From the NCBI GenBank assembly GCA_015680685.1, contig MNCI01005835.1, forward strand, positions 1,070,311-1,134,310: a DNA stretch of 64,000 nt, read 5' to 3'. Position 1 is the first letter of the stretch, and every line of letters starts with the position of its first letter. The notes beneath the pieces are model-generated. The model ran no database searches. It was not told where the DNA came from and worked only from the letters and a program-made list of their open reading frames with translations. Below are positions 43,600 to 53,776 of this stretch, piece after piece. The translations under genes were made by a program, and so were the position numbers. Source of the DNA: Gnetum montanum. Lineage: Eukaryota > Streptophyta > Gnetopsida > Gnetales > Gnetaceae.

Positions 43600-46240
43600 T
43601 TAGTAGAGAAGGAAGGGCTAAGCATGGCTGAAACAATGGAAGATTGGTGAGAGATTTATAAGAAAATAGGCCTTCACAATCTAGGTTTTAGGCCTATGGC
43701 AAACATTATCAGGGATGTCCTGAATTAACTAATAGTAAAGATTGTATATGAAAGAGATAAGCTTTCTTTTAGGGGAAATATGGAGTGATATATTGATATT
43801 AGTGCTAAGAAGGCCTATGAGCTCTATGCCCTGATAGAGCTTGACATTACAAAATTAGAAGCACACCAATACAATGAAGATATGCTTAGCGGAAGATTTT
43901 GGTCTTACCCTGAGACTGGAAAGATTATCAAACTTCCTCTAGCTAATTTAGTAAAAGCTTAGGGATATCATAATGCCATTCCAAAAGCTTCAGAACTCAA
44001 GTTTCCACATAGAATTTTTATTTTAGCATTAATTTTTTTGGTTGAGAGATAAATTCATTTGTAAATTTTTGTGTTTTTGGCTTGGGTAGCACTAGAAAAT
44101 AAAAAAAATTTTCTTCCTTATGTAAGATATGAATGATGTGTTATAAAATAGCCTAGTCAAAATTCATGAACAGGGGACTCTACTAAGTTTAAGCTTTCTT
44201 CTAATGGATTACTTGTTAAGCAAGGTTCTTGAGCCTAAAAGAGTAGCATTGAGTTTTGTTAGCTATGTATCATAGAGAAGAGCTTACCTTGAAGACCCTT
44301 GCTATGAATTCTTTCTAGTTATTTATTAAAGGAGCTATTTTGAGTCTCTGAATTTATAATTTTTAATGAAATTTATCTACCCTTAGTTGATTAAACTCAT
44401 TTTAGAAGTCTTTCCACCAAGGGCTGACCAAGAAGTTATTGATGAGATAAAGGGTAAATGCCATGGATTAGTCTTCTTGCATGACAAATGCACCCAGATT
44501 CTAATAGCCAGTTTTGAGGAAAAGCTTTCAAGCTACCTTAGCTCATGGCCCCTTATCTAGTAGCATTGGAAGTTGGAAGAGAAATGGGAAAAGTTCCCAT
44601 GGAAAAGGCCCCTTAAGACATGATTACAATCATAGAGAAGTATTTTCTCTAAATTTTGGCTTTTGGGAATTCAACAATGCAGGACACATTAGGGGAATAA
44701 CAAGAAGATACAAAGAGCAATGTGATTTTCCAGAAGCCTTAAAGAGAATATATTTGACTGCAAGAATAAGAAAAGTTCATGAGATTAATGAAATAGATGT
44801 TGTTTATTTAAGGGCTATTGATAGAGAAGTGAACCAAGCCAAAGAACAAGCTCTAGAACAACTTAAGAGAAGCCTGCTAGCAAAGCTCCTACCCTTTGCC
44901 TATGATCAACCAGATCTTGAAGTGTGTACATTAATGAATAGCAGAGGTTAGCCTTTGGCAAGGAATTTCTCTAATGAATATTTGACACATTTAGAAGAAA
45001 ATTAATTTTGTTGGAAGTTGCTAGATCTAGAAGGAGCATTGCCTAATGAAATGTTTCCACTTAGTGGGATAGAATATGCAAGGGTAAAAACAATTAGAAG
45101 AGGAAGGTTAAAAAGAATAAGAGTGAATAAAGAGATAAAGCAACAGAAGCTACAAGAGTAGTAGAGGTTGAAGTAATAGCAACAATAGCAACTACTAGAA
45201 CATCAAAAGCTAATAAAGCTTCAACAATAGTAGCAGTAGTAAAAGGAAGAGAAAAGCTATTCATCAGATCTCACTATTCTAAACTTCTCACCTGGCTACT
45301 TAATAAAATGAGTAGCACGAGATTTTAAAGTTAGAGAAATGGAAGGCCAAATCATATTAAGTCAAAAGCTTCAAACTAAAATGAAAATAGAAGCTAGTGT
45401 AATCTTCTAGTATAAGGAAGATGATCCATAGATCACAAAGAAAAAGTTGGCAATGTTTGACTACGACACGTAAGGAACCATAGCCATGTTAGTCAAAGAA
45501 TGAACAATAGGTATCAAAGTTACAAGAGAAAGTCAAAGGATGAAAAGAAGAAAAAAAACATCTTAAGGTGACAATAATAATCAAAGAATCATTACATGAA
45601 AACAATGAACATGCAAATATGAAACTAGAAGAAAAGTTAGCCATTATGAGTTTAGAGATAGAATAAGAAAAAAATGGAAGTGCTCCAAATTATTTTCATC
45701 TTACTTTACCAAGCTTCAAGGAAGTCATCATTGAGATGAATTATAGTAATGAATGGATGAAAGAAACAAGTGAAGAAATCTTAAGGATGAGTGAAAAAGA
45801 AGCTATGTTTGTTCAAATGGAAAGAAAAGCTCAAGATTTATATGATTTGGTTGGAGCCAAAATATAGCAGCTGCTTCAATATAAATAAGGTTTCCTTGAT
45901 ATGATGATGATGTCCATTATGATGATTATGAATGAAACTACTAGAAAGAATTTAGAATTTGAGCAACCTTGTTCGAGTGTAAGGGCTACATTAATTGAAA
46001 TAAATCATTTTATAATAGAATTAGGATTTGGGAAAAATAGCACTAAAGAAGTTATTAAGAAGCTATATAGTACTAAACTAGATTTAATGAATCAGGCTAT
46101 TAAGGTTCTTCTTAATCATGGGAGGTTATCTTAGTAGTTAGTGATAGAAGGACTCTAGGTTTAGAGAATAGGAAAAATCTATCAAGATGCAAAATAGTTA
46201 GCCAACGACTTACATGTTGACCTTTTGGTATGTCAGAACC
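43600..46240 (+). pseudogene. Extra ORF upstream of gag in element T (unknown function)
   Basis: Coding character from about 43624 (MAETMEDW) onward with a modest number of stops: IGLHNLGFRPMANIIRDVLN, KKAYELYALIELDITKLEAH, GRFWSYPETGKIIKLPLANL. Then VFPPRADQEVIDEIKGKCHG at 44410-44470, and after a frameshift LNFGFWEFNNAGHIRGITRR up to LPFAYDQPDLEV (44951). A Lys/Gln-rich stretch (45100-45240) and a final acidic/hydrophobic part (45901-46134) follow. About 850 residues if whole. Ogre-type elements also carry an ORF of unknown function before gag; homology to that ORF is not demonstrated here. The 44093-44870 part recurs at 55305-56053. Confidence 0.55.
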
Positions 46241-48540
46241 TTAAGAAAAATGGAGAATATAGAATGTTTTAGAGTGTGATTTTTTTGATAGACGTGAAGG
46301 AGAGCTTAAGAGATGACATCTAGAAAGAGATGTCAAAGTGGAGATAACAAGGACTTAGGATTTTTTGGACATGAATGAAGACTTAAGGAATAAGAGTTGC
46401 AACAAGATGTCAAAGTAAGGACTACAAGGACTTAAGAGAGCTTGGATAAAGACTTCATTAGAAAAGTGGACGTAAGGGGAAAGAAGAAGACTACAACAAA
46501 ATTAAGATGCACCAAGGATTGAGAAGAAGTTAAATCAATGAGAGGAAGCTTCAGGAAGCAAAGTTCAAAAGCTAAGAAGATGTCTTCCAGAAGCAAAAGA
46601 CATCTTAGTTGAAGTGCAAAAGAACCAAAGAAGATGTCTCCTAGAAATAGGAGATGTATCCTTGCAGGAGAAGATGTCTCCTAGAGACATCTCCCATGAA
46701 GAAGAGATGTCTCCCCTGAATGGAAGTTTGATGCAAAGAGACATCCCAATTTCAAAGAAGATGTCTTTCCTAGCCATTAGATAGTTGTTGCACAAATTCC
46801 AAGGTGATTTTAAAAACTTCAAGACTATAAGAAGACTTCATTCTCTTGGGTTTGTGGAAGTGTTGTCCATGAATGGTGACTATCAAAGTAATCATTGCAT
46901 ACTATACATGTGTACCTAATTTGTCATATCATTTGGTTATGTATTATGCTTCATTGTCATATCCTCTATGCTATTGTATTAAGTGCTATTGTACTATGCC
47001 TCAAAGTCAAGGATCTGTAAATTTTTATGTTCTTCCCTTATGATTTCATTTCTCTTCTTGTTGCCTCGATGGGATTGATGTGATTCATACAAGAAGGCAT
47101 CATGATTAAACTTGTCGAGACCTTGTTGGGTTGAGTAGTTGGTGCAGCATCACAACACTTTGGAGGAAAGCTCAATTTGTAAAGGTTGTGGAATCCTTGA
47201 AATCACATTCTGAGCTTATTGGGACCTAGTCAAGTTGAGTGGATTCACAACAACAAATCACTTTGGTGTAGAGCTTAGAGCTTAGAGCTTGTACAAATCA
47301 CATTTTGAGAGAAACAAAGTTCAAAAGTGTGCAAGTGAACTACCCTCCAAGTGTGGAGTAGCCAAGTTAAGAAACCATGTAAAATTGATGTGTGCTTTAT
47401 GTTGACAAATTTTTGATCTGGGGAAATTATTCATCCTCCTTTTCTAAGCTCTATGATCCTCATTACAATTATATGGGAAGAATGTGAGGACATTGCAACC
47501 TTAAATTTTGTAATTGTTGTAACCACTAGAAACTAATATAAAAAGCCTAGAGAAAATTTGTTTTGTGGGGGAACCTTTAAGGGAGAGAATAAAGCTTGTA
47601 AAGACTATTTTAGAATGACATTTTAAATAGGTTTTATCTATCTCTTTTAGTTTTAATCCCTTAGCTATAATTTCTATTTAAATAACTTTTTTGTTTTGGC
47701 TAGACTTAATATTGCATAACTACACATGAATGAATTGCTAATTTTGGAATATGTTATTTTCTCTATGATTGAAGGTTTAACATATTTCTATTATTATTTT
47801 TGAATGGGATAGCTTTGATAAGTATCGATTTTGAATCAACTTAATGTAGGAAACATTGTCATCTTTACATGATTTTGAGCTTTTCCAAATAATCTCTATA
47901 CCTAGTCTCCTACTTTATTTAGCAAAGCTTTTGTGGTTAAGCATTGAGAAGTTAGCTAACATATAGTTTAAAATATAAGATTGATATTTCCTATAAAAGC
48001 ATTCATTCAATATATATGTATGTTGTGCAAGATTTAAAGATAGGTTTAGAAGAAGAGCTACTTAATTTATTTCATTATGCTGAGAAATAACTAAAAGGGA
48101 TAGTCATTAGCCATACACAAGATAGGAATTCCTTATAAAGATTTTATTACTTAGTGAATTGATTTTTAGTGTTGAAGATGCTTAGCCATATTAAGCTCAT
48201 TAGAAACCTACTTAAGGCTATTTGGGGATATCCATGGCTTGGTGGTACTAGAGACTAGCAACCACCTAAAATGAGTTCTTCAAGTTATCTTGGTGGCTGG
48301 GTCACAATCTTGCTAAAACAACTTAACTAACACTAGAAGGAGGGCTACTTGTTAATACATATTAAATCTTATTAGGTCATATTAGACTAAAATAGGAAAT
48401 AAGAAAAAGAAGTTAGCTATTTTAGCTCATGAGTAGTTTCTCAAATAAAAAAGAAGATTTCTTACTATTTTAGCTCATGTTATAACCAAACCATGAAGTT
48501 TTAAGGGATACTTATTTAAATGCTATAAATCCAAGAATCT
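46241..48540 (+). other. Non-coding spacer with GATGTCTCC cluster, LTR-like
   Basis: 46560-46790 holds a dense set of AGATGTCTC/GAGACATCT words like those in LTR family B. Further on, CTAATATAAAAAGCC (about 47534) and GAATAAAGC (about 47588) look like a TATA box and a polyadenylation signal, so 46270-47660 may be a solo LTR inserted in element T. Ends could not be fixed. 47660-48540 has no recognised feature. Confidence 0.4.
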
Positions 48541-48559
48541 CAATTTGATTACGTAGAAC

Positions 48560-49400
48560 TTCAAATGTTAATACTTTAGTAGACTTGTATAGTAGAGTTA
48601 TAGAATTAGAAAGACAATTGAATTTAATCCTAAATAATATACATCCTTTTGTGAAAGGGCCTCAAAAAGGAATATTTTCAATCCAAAATTTAATTGAACT
48701 TAAGATGTTATCTTTAATCCATGGTTCTATAGATTTTTCGAAATGAAGAATCTAATAGAGACAAAGTTTTGAAAGAGATGTCAAACAATGTTATCAAATT
48801 AGAAAATGCTATATTAAAGACAAAAATTAAGGAAGATAAGGAATTTAGGTAAGTTAGAAAATCAAATATCCAAGCTGAATTTGAAGATATTGAAGTAAAG
48901 AAGCCCTTGGTGATTCAAACCTAATAGAATTTGAAGAGGAGTTTAAAGAATTCACACATCTAGGTGTATACTACTTAAAAGGTCATCTAGTGATAAAAGA
49001 TTTGAAGGTTCATAATTAAGATACTCATCTCATGATGATTGTAATAACAATGAAGAGTCTAGATACAAACTTAGAAGTGCCAAAGAAAGAATTGCTACAT
49101 CTAGACTTATAAATATAATACTTGAACCTACTGGGAAACATAAAATTTTTGAAGAAAAACAAAAATCAAAAGAAAAATCTCAATAGAATGAAGAAGATTA
49201 TTAGGATTCTCTACCTAGAATGTTTAGGTAGTTAGGATTTTATGGTGAAGGGAAGTAAGATATGATCAAAGATTTGAAAAGGATTAAAGCTAATGTTAGC
49301 TTGTATCAATTAATTCAAATAGAAGGATGTTGTAAAAGAATTTTAGAAGAAATTAAGAACACACACGCGCGCGCACATGCGCAGAGAGAGAGAGAGACAT
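48560..49400 (+). pseudogene. Gag/protease-region remnant of element T
   Basis: VNTLVDLYSRVIELERQLNL (about 48570-48630) is coiled-coil-like. DSLPRMFR followed by LGFYGEGK and DLKRIKANVSLYQLIQI (49200-49320) matches the IKAN-S-EL segment seen between gag and protease in Tat-like polyproteins. Heavily decayed; no zinc knuckle or catalytic Asp readable. Confidence 0.55.
49359..49398 (+). repeat. Compound dinucleotide repeat (AC/CG/AG)
   Basis: ACACAC, then GCGCGC, then CATGCGC, then (AG)n. Alternating purine-pyrimidine of this kind can adopt Z-DNA. Confidence 0.95.
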
Positions 49401-49538
49401 TAATGATAAGGAATGTGAATTCAGATGTAAAAAAATAAGAGAATTGAATCAAGAAGACTTGAATTAGGAGTCATCTTAATTTAAGAAATACAAATTATGC
49501 ATTCTAATAATCAATAAGTATAATTCTAGCAATTATAC

Positions 49539-49905
49539 TTTGATGGGGCTTGTAATTCTAGGAGATTAAGAACTTGTATTGTTGTAATTAGGCTAGAAAA
49601 TCTAGTGGAATTAAAAGTTATATGATTGGAATTTCCTTGTACTAATAATAGAGTTGAATATGAAGCTTTGTGTATGGGGTTCAGAATGGCTGATGAAAAT
49701 GAAATCCTAAAGTTAGAAGTTAAAGGAAATTCAAAACTCATATGTGACCAAGTTAGAAGAAAGGCTAGTTTTAAAGGTTCATTTCTAAGAACTTACACGT
49801 AAGTGAAAACAAAATTTCTTGAAAATTTTATGGAATATAAGATTGAAAATATTCCAGGAGAAAAAATTCAAAAGGCTAACAAACTGCAGTGGTACTTTTG
49901 AGTCA
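49539..49905 (+). pseudogene. RNase H domain upstream of RT (element T)
   Basis: YFDGACNS (first metal-binding Asp), then TNNRVEYEALCMGFRMA (catalytic Glu region), KLEVKGNSKLICDQV (where GDS is expected, GNS is present, so this Asp is Asn) and IPGEKIQKANKLQW (the ADALA-like end, decayed). Three stops. This matches the plant retrotransposon RNase H found before RT in a widespread Tat-related group, distinct from the RT-linked RNase H at 51150-51710. It would remove RNA from RNA/DNA hybrids during cDNA synthesis. Confidence 0.85.
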
Positions 49906-50339
49906 AACCTTATCAAAGATAATTGAATGTTGCAAAGTAGTGATTGAATTAGAACTAGAATCAATGGTTCATGATTATAAGAAATGCTTTCATGTTTTTG
50001 AAGATGACCATCAAATAATTTGTAGAAATATGGGAGAATTCAAAGACAAGATTAATAAAAAATATAACTTAAGATCTAAAGGAAAAGAAATACCTTAAAA
50101 GATATCTTAAATGAAGGAAACTAGTTAAAGGATTAGATGTTCAAAATCCTAAAGATTGAGCCTATGAAATAATAAATTTAGGATGTTAAGACATTCTAAG
50201 GTGCCTTAATATTGGGATAAAAATTTAACCGAACATAAAGAAAAGAAAATGATGTAAGTTCTCATAGAAAATCTAGATAGTTTTTCTTAGTCATATCATC
50301 ATTTCAAAACTTTTGATCCCAAACCTATGAATCATAAAA

Positions 50340-51145
50340 TTTCTTTGGTAAAGGATTGCAAGATAATTATGTAGAGGTTAAGGAAGTTTAATCCAATTTT
50401 TAAACTAGAAATGGAAGCTAAAATCAAGAAGTTATTAGCTGATGGCATTATATATCTAATTAGGTACTTAGCTTGGATAAGTAATTTAGGAATAGTCAGA
50501 AGAAATAATGGAGGTATAAGGCTATGCGTTGATTTTAGGAACTAAAATGAATCTTTAATTAAGGATAGATATCCAATTTCAAGAATTGATGAAATGTTGA
50601 TAAAAGTATCAAGATGTCAATTATACTCATCCCTAGTTGGATTTTCAGGTTATAAGCAAATAATAGCAGATAAGGATGACAAATTTAAAACAACATTCAT
50701 CCTTAAATGAGGAACATTTGCCTATAAAAAAAATGCCCTTTGGCTTATCAAATTCAAGGGTTACTTTTCTAAGAGCCATGGATATAGCTTTTAAAGGTCT
50801 CATTAGAAAAATTATCATCATTTATTTAGATGACATCATAGTTTATTTGAAGCATGAGTTTGATTGTATATTTAACTTATAGGACATATTTGGAAGATGT
50901 AAGAGATTTGGTGTGTCTTCGAATCCAAAAAAATCTATTTTTGAAGTAAAATTAGGTAGATTTCTTGGGCATATAAGTTGTAAAAAAGAGATATCTACTA
51001 ATCAAGCTAGAATTGAAGCTATTCAAGGTATAGAACATCCTAAAAATAAGAAGATGCTAAGATCTTTCTTTGGGAAAGTAAACTTTGTAAAAAAAAAAAA
51101 AATTATACTAGGATTTATAGAAATAGAAAAACCTCACAAATGTTG
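50340..51145 (+). pseudogene. Tat-type reverse transcriptase (element T)
   Basis: RLRKFNPIFKLEMEAKIKKL opens the domain, followed by GIRLCVDFRN, RYPISRIDEML, LVGFSGYKQI, KMPFGLSNSRVTFLRAMDIA, the catalytic YLDDIIVY (about 50822-50845), NPKKSIFEVKLGRFLGH and KKMLRSFFGKVNFV. The palm aspartates are intact; stops lie at about 50545, 50707 and 50880, and an A9-A12 run at 51090-51103 marks a frameshift. Primes and copies element RNA. Confidence 0.93.
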
Positions 51146-51149
51146 AAAA

Positions 51150-51710
51150 AGGATGTTGAAGTAAGAAAGACTAAAGAGGGCCTTTTTAAATTAAAAGAAG
51201 ACTTTGAACCAAATAAAGAGGGCCTTTTTAAATTAAAAGAAGATTTCTAGTTATATGTTTTTTCTTTAATGGATTCACTAGTTGCAATATTGAAATAAAA
51301 AGATGGAATAGAAGAAAATGCAATTGAACTTTTTGGTAACCAACTAAAATGATCTAAAATAAATTACTTTAAATTGGAAAAATAGGCGTTCGCTATGATT
51401 AAATCTTTGTGAAATTTTAAGTATTATTTGCAAAACACTATGGTTCATATTATCACTGTGGACTTAACCATAAGATAGTTCATATCACAAAATGAAATTG
51501 GACTCAAAAGAGCTAATTGGATAATCAAGCTTTAATAGTTTAGGTTTACTTTAGAAACATGTAAGATAGTTAAGAATATGGGATCAGTTAGAATGATGGC
51601 AAAAGAATTTGCACAAAAAGTGCTAGTCCTTTTTGAAATCACAAATTATTACACTGACATAGTAAGGTTTCTTATTAGCTGAGCAATTCCTAAGAATCTA
51701 TCAAAAATAA
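51150..51710 (+). pseudogene. RT-linked RNase H (element T)
   Basis: INYFKLEK-AFAMIKSL, FKYYLQNTMVHIITVDLTIR, FISQNEIGLKRANWI and KIVKNMGSVRMMAKEF match the RNase H that follows RT in Tat-like elements, in that order. A 50-bp duplication of GAGGGCCTTTTTAAATTAAAAGAAG lies near its start (51174-51246; word repeated twice). Stops throughout. Confidence 0.75.
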
Positions 51711-51769
51711 AGAAAGAGCTTTCATAACCAAGATCAAGAAGTACATTTATAGTTAGGGAATTCTAAATA

Positions 51770-52920
51770 GAAAATATTTTAGATGTATTTTATTGGAATA
51801 TGCATTAGATAAAAAAATTGAGGAAATTTTGAAGCAATTTCATAATCATGAAGTATTGTATTATGAATCTTCTATGACCACTATAGAACATATATTGAGA
51901 TATGGATTCTATTGGTCCACTATGTTCAAAGATTTGTAGGAAACATTTTTGTCTTGTCATAAGTGTCAAGTTCATGGGCTGAAGCTAAAATGGGCTAATG
52001 CCTCATTGACATCAATAATATAAGACTTGTTAGTGGTGGGGATTGGATTTTATAGAAGCTATTACTTCATCTAAAGTAGGACATATGTTTATCGTAAGAG
52101 ATACTGACTATTTTACCAAGTGGGCTGAAGTTAAAGCACTAAGGAGAAGTACATCATATGATGTGATTAAGTTTCTTGAACAATACATATTAAATCATTT
52201 TGGAATGCTAGAATCCTTAGTTATTGATAATGGCATGGTTTTTTAATTAGTTGAGTTCATAAGATGAGCTTCAAAAAAGTTAATCTTGCTCTATTCATCC
52301 TTGAATTACTACCCATAAGGAAATGGCCTAGCCAAGTCCACAAATAAGAAGTTTATTTCTTATATCAAGCATTCCATGGATAATAATGCAAGAAGATGGC
52401 GTGAACTTTTCCAAGGAATCATTTGAATTGATATGATTAGAATGAAAATATCTATAGGAAATAGGTCATTTAATTTAGTTTATAGGATTAATTCTTGAAT
52501 AACTAATATAACTATATCTTCAATGGTAAAATTCATGAAAATTATAGCTCATGATCAGATAAAGAACATGTCGTAATGGCTTTATTATTAAGAAAAAGAA
52601 GCTAAAATTGATGAATCTTGAAATAATCTTTTAGATAATATAACATTAATGAAATGGTTTGATTGCCGAGTGGGAAGGAAGACATTTAGAGAAGCAGACT
52701 TGATTTTGTTATTGAAAGTTAAGGGGAGAAATAAAGCTAACAGGTTCTCACCTAGATGGATTGAGTCATTAATGATCAAGCAACAAGTGGTTGAAAATAC
52801 TTTCAAACTTAATTCACTAGATGGATAGGTGTTAAGCTATTTGTTTAACACTCTTCATCTCAAACATTATTTTGGGCAACCACACTTAGAACAACTTAAT
52901 AATGATCAACCAAATTTGTG
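51770..52920 (+). pseudogene. Tat-type integrase (element T)
   Basis: WWGLDFIEAITSSKVGHMFI, DYFTKWAEVKALRRSTSYDV, FLEQYILNHFGMLESLVIDNG and then, after a stop, NYYP-GNGLAKSTNKKFISY. First and second catalytic Asp are present (LDF, VIDNG); the third acidic residue, normally Glu in GLAES, is Lys (AAG, near 52335). The C-terminal part contains WFDCRVGRKTFREADLILL and FNTLHLKHYF (to about 52900). A zinc-binding N-terminal part precedes the core around 51840-51980 (HNHE, LSCHKCQ). Confidence 0.9.
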
Positions 52921-53017
52921 AATATGCACATAGTGTTTTATAACTACTTTTCTTAGAACTATATAAAGAGTAGAAGTTGAACTATAAAATTAATAAACCT
53001 ACTACTTCATCAACAAT

Positions 53018-53640
53018 CATGGTTGGGAGGTCAAGGGCCATAGTAAGAAGAAGATTATTTGAAGATCCAAGGAAAGCCAAAACAAAAGCAAGGCCTTTTA
53101 TCCCATACTTGGCTAGATGTTGTCTAGAGCATGTATAGAGAATATATAATAGGATCATCGCTTATGAAGCCTCTTATAATTGTCCATTTATGACCAAGAT
53201 CTTTGATGAGTTTTTCATTCTTATAAATGAAAAGTCCATTCATGCTAGAGAATGTGTTGAAATTCTAGAATGCTTATACCTTTCCCTAAAGAAAAATTTT
53301 AATTTAGAAACCCTAGGTCAAAATTTCAACCATGAGGACATCTTAGTCAATCAACATGAGGATAATACTGAAGGGAGGCTTGGAACCTTGGAAAAATAAA
53401 TGAAGAGGAAGAAGAACTCAAGGAAGATGAAAGCTTAGGAGACCCTAATGAAGGTTAAGAGTAGAGCAATGAAGCACAAACTATTGTACTCGCTCAAGTT
53501 ACAACTAAACTTGAGTATGATGGAGCTTCAATGCAAAAAGTTCTAAAGAGAATCATAATGATTGTACAATATCATCTAGTCTCATTAGTTTAGTTCCAGT
53601 TAACTTATTTGAAGCATTTTTATGACTGGGATTTTTTCAT
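53018..53640 (+). pseudogene. Extra ORF downstream of integrase (element T)
   Basis: Starts MVGRSRAIVRRRLFEDPRKA at 53018, basic at first (KTKARPFIPYLARCCLEHV). One stop near 53138, then a frame to 53399 (FDEFFILINEKSIHARECVE, LECLYLSLKKNF) with a Glu-rich end. Position between integrase and 3' LTR is where env-like or other accessory ORFs sit in some plant gypsy elements. No membrane segment is evident. I do not recognise the family. Confidence 0.45.
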
Positions 53641-53776
53641 CTCTATTGAGCCTTAAGCCACAAGGGTTTTTTTCCACAAAAATATTTAAGATTTTACTTA
53701 ATTTTCTTGTATAGCTACATAAAAGTTGGAAGAAGGAGGTTTTTTTTTATTTGAAATTTTTTTTATTGCAACAATA

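Larger units (their letters stand above)
40637..53776 (+). mobile_element. Tat-lineage Ty3/gypsy element T with extra ORFs
   Basis: Plus strand: LTR (40637 to about 43590), extra ORF (43600-46240), spacer (46241-48540), gag/protease remnants (48560-49400), RNase H (49539-49905), RT (50340-51145), RT-linked RNase H (51150-51710), integrase (51770-52920), an extra 3' ORF (53018-53640), then a second LTR from 53777. RT and integrase motifs (MPFGLSNSRVTF, YLDDIIVY, WGLDFIEA) match the Tat group. The long LTR and extra ORFs recall Ogre-like members. All frames carry stops. A purine-rich GGAAGAAGGAGG at about 53730 is a PPT candidate. Confidence 0.8.
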
